58,797 nucleotides of DNA from Deinococci bacterium (GTDB lineage Bacteria > Deinococcota > Deinococci > Deinococcales > Trueperaceae): positions 1 through 58,797 of the forward strand of contig JASBRS010000059.1 in NCBI GenBank assembly GCA_030149325.1, in the 5' to 3' direction. Shown piece after piece: positions 52,835-58,797 of the stretch. Numbering within the stretch: the stretch's first letter is position 1; every line of letters starts with the position of its first letter. Below the pieces are notes generated by a model. That model made no database searches. It was not told the DNA's origin and was given only the letters and a program-made list of their open reading frames with translations. Both the position numbers and the translations under genes were made by a program.

Positions 52835-53713
52835 TCAGCCCCCCGCCGAGAGGCGGGCGAGGACCTCGAACACCACGGCGAAGTCCTGCTCGGCCAGCCC
52901 CAGGCCGCGCGCCGCCGTGAGCATCTCGTTGGTGGCGGCGGTGGTGGGGAGGGGCACGTTGACCTCGCGGCCGAGCTCGAGCGCGAGGTTCATGTCCTTC
53001 TGCATCATGTTGACGTCGAACCACGCCTCGTCCGGCATCTTCAATACGAACGGTCCGCGGTACTTGACCATGGGCGAGGCGATGACGCTGTTGAGCAGCA
53101 CCTCGGCCGCCGTCTCCCGCGCGATGCCGCTGCGCTCGGCCAGCAGCAGACCCTCGCTGAAGGCCAGCATCTGCACCGCCAGGCTGAGGTTGGTGGCGAT
53201 CTTCATGGTGACGGCCAGACCGTGGCCGCCCACGTAGGTGGCCTTGGGGCCGACGTCGAGCAGGATCGGCTCGACGGCGTCGAAGTCGGCGCGCGCCCCG
53301 CCCACCATGTAGGTGAGCTTGCCCTGCTCCAGGGTCTCCACGCTGCCCGACACCGGAGCGTCGAGCATGCGCGCGCCGCGCGCCTCGACCTTCTCGGCCA
53401 GCGCCCGGCTGTAGGCGGGGCTGACGGTGCTCATGTCGACGTAGATCTTGCCCGCGCCCAGCCCGGCCAGCACCCCGTCGGGACCCTCGGTGACGGCCTC
53501 CAGGGCGCCGGTGTTGGTGACCATGGTGAAGACGACGTCGGAGGCCTCGGCCACGGCACGCGGGCTGTCGCCCCAGGCCATGCCGGCGTCGAGCAACCAC
53601 TGGGCCTTGGCGCGCGTGCGGTTGTAGCCGGTGACGGCATGCCCCGCATCGAGAAGGCGCTTGGCGACCCTCCCGCCCATCACTCCGAGTCCGACGAATC
53701 CTATCTGGGCCAT
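52835..53713 (-). CDS. 3-hydroxyisobutyrate dehydrogenase-family NAD(P)-dependent oxidoreductase
   Basis: 292 residues, GGAGGAG upstream. The N-terminal Rossmann motif is GFVGLGVMGGRVA (GLGVMG 8-13). The substrate motif DAPVSGS is at 118-124, and catalytic K171 lies in VTMKIATNLSL. The C-terminal helical domain is complete. The family oxidises beta-hydroxyacids to semialdehydes or reduces tartronate semialdehyde. First gene of the roughly 13-kb minus-strand unit 53713-40387, behind control region 2. Confidence 0.9.
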   Translation of the reverse strand: MAQIGFVGLGVMGGRVAKRLLDAGHAVTGYNRTRAKAQWLLDAGMAWGDSPRAVAEASDVVFTMVTNTGALEAVTEGPDGVLAGLGAGKIYVDMSTVSPAYSRALAEKVEARGARMLDAPVSGSVETLEQGKLTYMVGGARADFDAVEPILLDVGPKATYVGGHGLAVTMKIATNLSLAVQMLAFSEGLLLAERSGIARETAAEVLLNSVIASPMVKYRGPFVLKMPDEAWFDVNMMQKDMNLALELGREVNVPLPTTAATNEMLTAARGLGLAEQDFAVVFEVLARLSAGG

Positions 53714-53814
53714 GTCCTCGTCTCCTCCACCGCGTCCACCGCGGCTGCGCGGGCCTCCCGGACGCGCGGCCGGCCTGCGCCGGCGCGCCCGCCCGCGACC
53801 GTCCGTCCGCGCGC

Positions 53815-53849
53815 TCGATAACTATTAGTGGTGTGGTGGTCATACCACC
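53815..53849 (-). repeat. Conserved 35-bp block, copy 2, with GntR-type operator
   Basis: Identical to 38478-38512. GGTGGT-CAT-ACCACC is at 53835-53849. It is 102 bases upstream of the HIBADH-like start codon and 131 bases downstream of the minus-strand -10. Confidence 0.85.
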
Positions 53850-53979
53850 GGACGCTGTAGATCGCGTTGACCGCCTGGACCACCTCTCGGGTTCGAGCCG
53901 ACGCGCCCCCGGGAGAGGGCCGTCGCGACGGCGCGAAGGGAATCGCGGAGCCTGCAGAATCTAGTTGTGGACGGGCTCA

Positions 53980-54008
53980 ACGTTAGCATACCGGCGAGGG
54001 CGTGTCAA
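53980..54008 (-). promoter_or_regulatory. Minus-strand promoter of the HIBADH-like unit
   Basis: On the minus strand TTGACA (54008-54003), 17-base spacer, TAACGT (53985-53980). CGTCCACAACT follows 12 bases after the -10, as in region 1. Confidence 0.65.
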
Positions 54009-54031
54009 ACCCCGCGACCGTCGCCGTTTCC

Positions 54032-54061
54032 TTGACAGGCGCCTGAGGGACGTGCTACGTT
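54032..54061 (+). promoter_or_regulatory. Plus-strand promoter of the gntR-E1 operon
   Basis: TTGACA (54032-54037), 18-base spacer ending GTGC, TACGTT (54056-54061). Paralogous to 38693-38722. Confidence 0.7.
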
Positions 54062-54074
54062 CACCCTATCCCTG

Positions 54075-54089
54075 AGAGGTATTACCACC
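54075..54089 (+). promoter_or_regulatory. GntR-type operator downstream of the + promoter (region 2)
   Basis: AGAGGTATTACCACC, one base different from the region 1 site at 38736-38750, starting about 7 bases after the expected transcription start. This implies autoregulation of gntR. Confidence 0.75.
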
Positions 54090-54096
54090 ATACCTC

Positions 54097-54131
54097 GTGC
54101 AAGAGAATGCATCTTATGCATGGGTTTGCAC
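54097..54131 (+). repeat. Nested 35-bp dyad, copy 2
   Basis: GTGCAA, 4 bases, ATGCAT, 3 bases, ATGCAT, 4 bases, TTGCAC: both pairs of half-sites are perfect inverted repeats. As RNA it would fold into a hairpin ending one base before the gntR ATG at 54133, where no Shine-Dalgarno is present. Confidence 0.75.
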
Positions 54132-54132
54132 C

Positions 54133-54870
54133 ATGACCGATGTCCTCCAGCACCGCAAGCTCTACGAACAGGTCGTCGAGGTGATCCGTCGTCAGATCCT
54201 GGCGGGCGAGCTCACGAGCGGCGACCAGCTCCCCAACGAGCGCAGTCTCGGCGAGCGCTTCGGGGTGAGCCGCACGGTGATCCGCGAGGCCATGAAGACG
54301 CTCATCCACAACGGCCTGGTCGAGGTACGACGCGGCCAGGGCACCTTCGTCATCGACAGCACCGCCGACGCCCTCAAGGAGTCGCTGCGGCTGATGATGG
54401 GGCTGGCCTCGGAGGAGCACCTGGGTGAGATGGTGGAGGTCCGGGAGATCCTCGAGCCCGAGATCGCCGCGCGCGCCGCCGTGCGCCGCAGTGACGACGA
54501 CCTCGTCGCGCTGCGGGCCGCCGTCGCCGACATGGACCGCACCCTCGCCGACGCCCGGGCCTTCATCGAGGCCGACGATCGCTTCCACGTCGCCCTCGCC
54601 GTCGCCACCCAGAACCACTTCGTGCCGCGTCTGCTCGACTCGGTGGTGGACCTGCTGCAGGAGCTGCGGGGTCACATCTTCACCGTGAGCGGCGGCCCCC
54701 ACCGTGGCCAGCAACACCACCGCGAGATCCTCGCCGCCGTCGAGGCGGGCGACCCGGACGCCGCCCGGCGCGCCATGCTCGCCCACCTCGCGCAGGTGCG
54801 GGAAGACAGCCGACAGGCCCTCCGCGAGACGACCGGAGGCCACGACGAGACGGAAGGTGACACCGCCTGA
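54133..54870 (+). CDS. GntR/FadR-family transcriptional regulator (FCD domain)
   Basis: 245 residues. The N-terminal winged helix (about 5-75) has LYEQVVEVIRRQILAGEL, PNERSLGERFGVSRTVIREA and VEVRRGQGTFV. The all-helical FCD ligand domain (about 95-225) has the metal/ligand His residues in DDRFHVALAV, QHHREILAAV and AMLAHLAQV. ATG 54133 is chosen because the family's N-terminus starts there; GTG 54097 would add 12 residues encoded by the dyad. It heads the operon for a 2-oxoacid dehydrogenase complex, as pdhR does in enterobacteria, and the four TGGT-N3-ACCA-like sites in this window are its likely targets. Confidence 0.92.
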   Translation: MTDVLQHRKLYEQVVEVIRRQILAGELTSGDQLPNERSLGERFGVSRTVIREAMKTLIHNGLVEVRRGQGTFVIDSTADALKESLRLMMGLASEEHLGEMVEVREILEPEIAARAAVRRSDDDLVALRAAVADMDRTLADARAFIEADDRFHVALAVATQNHFVPRLLDSVVDLLQELRGHIFTVSGGPHRGQQHHREILAAVEAGDPDAARRAMLAHLAQVREDSRQALRETTGGHDETEGDTA

Positions 54871-54919
54871 GCCGCCCGCGCGGTTCCGACCGGGTCCCCC
54901 AGCGAGGAAGGAGCCAAGC

Positions 54920-55957
54920 GTGACGGGTCGATCCGCAGCCAGCAAGACCGCGTCGAAGAAGCGGCGTGGAAGGCGGGCGGCCCTCGAGGAGCCGTCCGTC
55001 GACGCCGCGCGCCACCTGGAGACGTACCGCCAGATGGTCCGCATCCGGGTGTTCGAGGAGCACGCCAACGACCTCTACCTCACCGCCAAGATGCCCGGCC
55101 TGACGCACATGTACGCCGGCGAGGAGGCGGTGGCCGTGGGCGTGTGCGACGCCCTGCGGCGCGACGACTACATCACCAGCACCCACCGCGGCCACGGCCA
55201 CTGCATCGCCAAGGGCGCCCGCCTCGACCTGATGTTCGCGGAGCTCCTGGGCAAGGCGGCGGGCTACAACCGCGGCAAGGGCGGCAGCATGCACATCGCC
55301 GACCAGGAGAACGGCAACCTCGGCGCCAACGCCATCGTCGGCGGCTCGGCCGGCATCGCCACCGGCGCGGCCCTGTCGGCCCGCCTGCGCGGCACCGACC
55401 AGGTGGTGGCGTGCTTCTTCGGCGAGGGCGCGCTGGGCCAGGGGCTGCTCTACGAGGTCATGAACATGGCGCAGCTCTGGAAGCTGCCCGTCATCTACGT
55501 CTGCGAGAACAACCTCTACAACGAGTACACCCACTTCGAGGAGACCACCGCCGGCACCATCCTCGACCGACCGCGCGCCTTCGGCATCCACACCGCCGAG
55601 GTCGACGGGCAGGACGTGATGGCGGTCGCCACCGTCACCGCCGAGCTGGTCGAGCGTGCGCGCCAGGGCGAGGGCCCCTCGTTCCTGCTGGCCCACACCT
55701 ACCGCTACTACGGGCACCACGTCGGCGACATCCAACGCGACTACTACCGCTCCAAGGACGAGGAGGCGCACTGGCGCAGCGAGCGCGACCCCATCGCCCT
55801 GTACGGGGCGTGGCTGCAGGAGCGCGACATCGCCACCGCCGACGAGCTGGGCACGATCGAGGCCGAGGTCCGCGACGAGGCCGAGAAGGCGGTCGCCTTC
55901 GGGCTCGACGCTCCCTACCCCGACGAGGGCGAGGTGACGTTGCATGTCTACGCCTAG
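54920..55957 (+). CDS. TPP-dependent 2-oxoacid/acetoin dehydrogenase E1 alpha subunit
   Basis: 345 residues from GTG 54920 (GAGGAAGGAG upstream). LTHMYAGEEAVAVGVCDAL and STHRGHGHCIAKG are E1-alpha hallmarks. The TPP-binding segment runs from GEGALGQG (about 168) to CENN; the usual GDG is GEG here. YRYYGHHVGD contains the phospho-loop-type His pair. The wording is nearest acetoin dehydrogenase AcoA, but pyruvate or branched-chain 2-oxoacids are possible. Basic Lys/Arg-rich N-terminus of unknown role. Overlaps the beta-subunit gene by 14 bases. Confidence 0.9.
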   Translation: MTGRSAASKTASKKRRGRRAALEEPSVDAARHLETYRQMVRIRVFEEHANDLYLTAKMPGLTHMYAGEEAVAVGVCDALRRDDYITSTHRGHGHCIAKGARLDLMFAELLGKAAGYNRGKGGSMHIADQENGNLGANAIVGGSAGIATGAALSARLRGTDQVVACFFGEGALGQGLLYEVMNMAQLWKLPVIYVCENNLYNEYTHFEETTAGTILDRPRAFGIHTAEVDGQDVMAVATVTAELVERARQGEGPSFLLAHTYRYYGHHVGDIQRDYYRSKDEEAHWRSERDPIALYGAWLQERDIATADELGTIEAEVRDEAEKAVAFGLDAPYPDEGEVTLHVYA

Positions 55958-56972
55958 CCGGACGGTCGAGCCGCGGGCCGCCGCCGGGGTGCGCACCATC
56001 ACCTTCGCCCAGGCGGTCAACGAGGCGCTGGCCGAGGAGATGCGTCGCGACCCCGCCGTGTTCATCCTCGGCGAGGACGTCGCCGAGGCCGGTACCCCCT
56101 TCAAGGTGCTGTCCGGCCTGGTGGACGAGTTCGGCCCCGAGAGGGTGCGCGACACCCCCATCAGCGAGGCGGGCTTCGCGGGCCTGGCGGTGGGCGCCGC
56201 CATGACCGGCATGCGGCCGGTGGTGGACCTGATGTTCGGCGACTTCCTGACGCTGGTGATGGACCAGCTCGTCAACCAGGCGGCCAAGACGCACTACATG
56301 TCGGGGGGCAAGCTCAAGGTGCCGATGGTGCTGCGCACCACGCTCGGCGCGACCCGCCGCAGCGCCGCCCAGCACAGCCAGAGCCTGCACGCCTGGGTCA
56401 GCCACGTCCCCGGCCTCAAGGTCGCTCTGCCCGCCACCCCCTACGACGCCAAGGGGCTGATGAAGGCCGCCATCCGCGACGACAACCCGGTGGTGATCGT
56501 CGAGGACAAGCTCAGCTTCCAGGACAAGGGGCCGGTGCCCGAGGGCGAGATCGTGATCCCGCTGGGCCAGGCCGACGTCAAGCGCGAAGGTACCGACATC
56601 ACCTTCATCGCCACCAGCAGCATGGTGGTCGTGGCGCTGCGCGCGGCCGAGACGCTGGCAGCGCAGGGCCTCTCCGCCGAGGTCGTCGACCCGCGCAGCA
56701 TGGTGCCGCTCGACACCGCCACCCTGGTCGAGAGCGCCAAGAAGACGGGGCGCGTGGTGGTGATCGACGAGGGGCACCAGAGCTACGGCGTCAGCGCCGA
56801 GCTGGCCGCGGTGGTCGCCGACGGCGCCTTCTACCACCTCGACGCCCCGGTGAAGCGCCTGGGCGCGATGGACGTGCCCGTACCCTTCTCCCCCGTCCTC
56901 GAGGACCTCACGGTCCCCACCCCCGAGCAACTCACCGCGCTGGCGCGCGAGATGTGCGGCGCCCGCAGCTAG
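55944..56972 (+). CDS. TPP-dependent 2-oxoacid/acetoin dehydrogenase E1 beta subunit
   Basis: 342 residues. FAQAVNEALAEEMRRDP, GEDVAE, DTPISEAGFAGLAVGAAMTG and MFGDFLTL form the N-terminal pyrimidine-binding domain. The C-terminal transketolase-like domain has VVDPRSMVPLD and VVVIDEGHQSYG. It pairs with the alpha subunit as an alpha2beta2 E1 and decarboxylates a 2-oxoacid or cleaves acetoin. The presumed E2 gene starts 1.4 kb downstream, after an interposed M24 gene. Confidence 0.92.
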   Translation: MSTPSRTVEPRAAAGVRTITFAQAVNEALAEEMRRDPAVFILGEDVAEAGTPFKVLSGLVDEFGPERVRDTPISEAGFAGLAVGAAMTGMRPVVDLMFGDFLTLVMDQLVNQAAKTHYMSGGKLKVPMVLRTTLGATRRSAAQHSQSLHAWVSHVPGLKVALPATPYDAKGLMKAAIRDDNPVVIVEDKLSFQDKGPVPEGEIVIPLGQADVKREGTDITFIATSSMVVVALRAAETLAAQGLSAEVVDPRSMVPLDTATLVESAKKTGRVVVIDEGHQSYGVSAELAAVVADGAFYHLDAPVKRLGAMDVPVPFSPVLEDLTVPTPEQLTALAREMCGARS

Positions 56973-57016
56973 CGCGCACCCGCGTCCGGCGCGCGCGCAA
57001 GGGAGGCTGAGCGAAC

Positions 57017-58393
57017 ATGGCCATTCACACACACGGCGTCATGGCAGTCGATTGGGAGGAGCGGATCAACTTCGAGCGCCTCCGCAACCAGCGCCTCGAT
57101 CGCATCAAGAGGGTGTTGGCGGCATCGGAGGCCGGCGCGCTGCTGTGCTTCGACATGAACAACGTCCGCTACATCACCGCCACCCACATCGGCACCTGGG
57201 CGCAGGACAAGGTGGCGCGCTTCACGCTGCTGCCCCAGAACGACGAGCCCATCCTGTGGGACTTCGGCTCGGCGGCCAAGCACCACCAGCTCTACGCCCC
57301 CTGGCTCGACGGCGCCGAGCGCTCGCGCCCCGGCGTGTCGATGCTCCGCGGCACCATCTCCCCCGAGATGGGGCGCGCCGAGAAGGTCGCCCGCTGGATC
57401 AAGGACGAGCTCGAGCAGCGCGGCCTGGCGCACGACCCGGTGGCCATCGACATCGTGGAGCCGCCGGTGCTGTTCGCCCTGCAGAAGGCGGGCATCACCG
57501 TCATCGACGGCCAGCAGATGATGCTCGAGGCGCGCAAGATCAAGACCGTCGACGAGATCAGCCTGCTCACCCACGCCGCCAGCATGGTCGACGCCGCCTA
57601 CGACCACCTCTACGAGAAGCTCCGCCCGGGCGTGCGCGAGAACGACCTGGTGGGGCTGGTCAGCGACTTCCTCTACCAGCACGGCAGCGAGATGGTGGAG
57701 GGCGTCAACGCCATCAGCGGCGAGCGCTGCAACCCCCACCCGCACGTGGCATCCGACCGCATGCTGCGCCCCGGCGACCCCGCCTACTTCGACATCCTGC
57801 ACAGCTACATGGGCTACCGCACCTGCTACTACCGCACCTTCGCGGTGGGCAGCGCCAGCCAGGCGCAGGTCGACGCCTACGCCAAGTGCCGCGATCTGCT
57901 CGACCACGCCATCAGCCTCATCAAGCCCGGCGTCACCACCGCCGAGGTGGTCGAGGTGTGGCCCAAGGCCCAGGAGTTCGGCTTCCCCGACGAGGAGCTG
58001 GCGTTCGCGCTGCAGTACGGCCACGGCCTGGGCCTCAACATCTGGGAGAAGCCGATCTTCAGCCGGCTGTTCTCGTTCGACCACCCCGAGGTCATCGAGG
58101 AGGGCATGGTGTTCGCCCTCGAGACCTTCTGGCCCGCCTCCGACGGCTGGTCGGCCGCCCGCATCGAGGAGGAGCTGGTCGTCACCAAGGACGGCTGCGA
58201 GATCATCAGCCGCTTCCCCGCCGAGGAGCTGATGATCGCCGGGCCGAAGTACTACACCGCCCTCGGCGACCTGCCGGGTGTGCGCGAGACCGAGTCGAAC
58301 TACAACAACGGCCGCGTCTTCCCCGACGGCAAGCCCGGCGTCCCGGGGGCGCCCGTGGCCGCCGACGCCGTCGGTCGGGACGGCAAGCGCTAG
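57017..58393 (+). CDS. M24-family (Xaa-Pro peptidase/DddP-like fold) protein with incomplete metal site
   Basis: 458 residues, AAGGGAGG upstream. The creatinase_N-like domain (about 15-170) has LLCFDMNNVRYIT. In the pita-bread domain D259 (YFDIL), H336 (YGHGLG), E369 (FALETF) and a Glu at 384-386 (RIEEELVV) match metal ligands, but the second Asp is replaced by Cys (C270, GYRTCYYRTF). The DMSP lyase DddP shares the fold and some of this wording, yet its own extra ligands are not conserved here. A long C-terminal extension (about 410-458) is unusual. It sits between E1 beta and E2, so its substrate probably feeds or follows that complex. Confidence 0.82.
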   Translation: MAIHTHGVMAVDWEERINFERLRNQRLDRIKRVLAASEAGALLCFDMNNVRYITATHIGTWAQDKVARFTLLPQNDEPILWDFGSAAKHHQLYAPWLDGAERSRPGVSMLRGTISPEMGRAEKVARWIKDELEQRGLAHDPVAIDIVEPPVLFALQKAGITVIDGQQMMLEARKIKTVDEISLLTHAASMVDAAYDHLYEKLRPGVRENDLVGLVSDFLYQHGSEMVEGVNAISGERCNPHPHVASDRMLRPGDPAYFDILHSYMGYRTCYYRTFAVGSASQAQVDAYAKCRDLLDHAISLIKPGVTTAEVVEVWPKAQEFGFPDEELAFALQYGHGLGLNIWEKPIFSRLFSFDHPEVIEEGMVFALETFWPASDGWSAARIEEELVVTKDGCEIISRFPAEELMIAGPKYYTALGDLPGVRETESNYNNGRVFPDGKPGVPGAPVAADAVGRDGKR

Positions 58394-58421
58394 CGAGCAG
58401 GCGATCGGGGAGAGGAGTTCC

Positions 58422-58797
58422 GTGGCCAAGGACGTCATCATGCCGGTGCTGGGGATGAACCAGGACACCGCCGTGCTCCTCTCGTGGCTCAAGCAGGAAG
58501 GCGAGCGCGTCGAGCAGGGCGAGCCCATCATGGAGGTCGAGACCGACAAGGCCACCATGGAGCTCGACGCGCCGGCCTCGGGCACGCTGGCGCGCGTGGC
58601 GGCCGCGGCCGGCGACGAGGTGAAGGTGGGCAGCGTGATCGCCGTGATCCTGGCCGACGGCGAGGCGGGCGCCGACGGCGTCCCTGCATCCGCGGCGGAC
58701 CGGGACGCGCCGCCGGCCGGCACGCCGTCCGGGCGCGCCGCACCCCATCCCGCACCCGCACCCGAGGTGCCCGAGCCGGCCGCTGCGCCGGCCCTGG
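58422..58797 (+). CDS. Lipoyl-domain dihydrolipoamide acyltransferase (E2), N-terminal part
   Basis: GTG 58422 with AGAGGAG upstream; the frame runs off the window (125 codons visible). Residues 1-80 are a lipoyl domain with VETDKATMEL carrying the lipoylated K43. An Ala/Pro-rich linker follows. It would shuttle the acyl group from E1 to CoA. The catalytic acyltransferase domain and any E3 gene lie beyond the window. Confidence 0.9.
   Translation, partial: MAKDVIMPVLGMNQDTAVLLSWLKQEGERVEQGEPIMEVETDKATMELDAPASGTLARVAAAAGDEVKVGSVIAVILADGEAGADGVPASAADRDAPPAGTPSGRAAPHPAPAPEVPEPAAAPAL

Larger units (their letters stand above)
53714..54132. promoter_or_regulatory. Divergent control region 2 (HIBADH-like unit / gntR operon)
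   Basis: 419 bases without a gene. It repeats the layout of region 1: 35-bp block, minus promoter, plus promoter, operator, nested dyad. Distances between elements differ by only one or two bases from region 1. The dyad ends one base before the gntR ATG. Confidence 0.8.

Noticed and set aside
51342-53843. An 833-codon reading frame that begins at the ATG of the 35-bp block and runs into the aldehyde dehydrogenase
   Set aside because: The first 337 codons overlap the HIBADH-like gene in a different frame and have no protein character. The true gene starts at GTG 52832.
57017-58393. Assignment as DMSP lyase DddP
   Set aside because: Fold and some N-terminal wording agree, but DddP's additional metal-binding Asp residues correspond to Ile and Cys here. 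I kept only the family-level call.

Overview
This is a high-GC bacterial chromosome segment of 58.8 kb. The PyrR, PyrB and isoprenyl-diphosphate synthase sequences read most like those of Thermus and Deinococcus as I remember them. A Deinococcota lineage, perhaps Trueperaceae-like, is therefore my best inference; no rRNA or marker tree is available to confirm it. Several genes start with GTG, and some have a TANNNT -10 element 6-7 bases before the start, which suggests leaderless mRNAs. No tRNA, rRNA, CRISPR array or insertion sequence was recognised.

Region 1 (1-15.4 kb, + strand) is a surface-glycan locus. It opens with the end of ATP sulfurylase and APS kinase (PAPS supply). A gene-free 0.7 kb follows. 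Then come a flippase, a sulfotransferase, three glycosyltransferases, a repeat-unit polymerase, an O-antigen-ligase-like protein, and a 1027-residue protein that fuses a second ligase/polymerase-like module to a WbaP/WcaJ-type priming phosphoglycosyltransferase. An undecaprenyl diphosphate synthase and a mannose-1-phosphate guanylyltransferase close it. Codon usage drops to a less GC-rich style inside cysC and returns inside the fusion gene, so the cassette looks exchanged between conserved flanks. A sulfated polysaccharide is the likely product.

Region 2 (15.4-33.4 kb) holds mostly housekeeping and signalling genes. They are an aldehyde dehydrogenase, a D-2-hydroxyacid dehydrogenase, a histidine kinase, a cytochrome c, a rhodanese, a thioredoxin, and an operon of two related small secreted proteins plus an OmpR-type response regulator. 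Four CTGAA repeats at exactly 11-bp spacing lie ahead of that operon. A pyrR-pyrB-pyrC operon follows, with a PyrR-binding leader and terminator, then a Crp/Fnr regulator, a SCO1 protein, a PAS-GAF-HD-GYP protein and an EtfD-like iron-sulfur membrane protein.

Region 3 (33.5-58.8 kb) is a catabolic island. It has two complete Liv-type ABC importers, two aldehyde dehydrogenases, a 3-hydroxyisobutyrate-dehydrogenase-like enzyme, an AhpD-like protein, a Gfo/Idh oxidoreductase, two unusual M24 proteins, a hydrolase resembling 2,6-dihydroxypseudooxynicotine hydrolase, an ACMSD-type amidohydrolase, a DMT permease, and a TPP/lipoate 2-oxoacid dehydrogenase complex behind a FadR/PdhR-like GntR regulator. 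Two divergent promoter regions 15 kb apart (38.2-38.9 kb and 53.7-54.1 kb) share the same architecture: back-to-back TTGACA promoters, two GGTGGT-N3-ACCACC-type operators 238-240 bp apart, a perfectly conserved 35-bp block and a nested 35-bp dyad. They appear to place the whole island under the one GntR protein.
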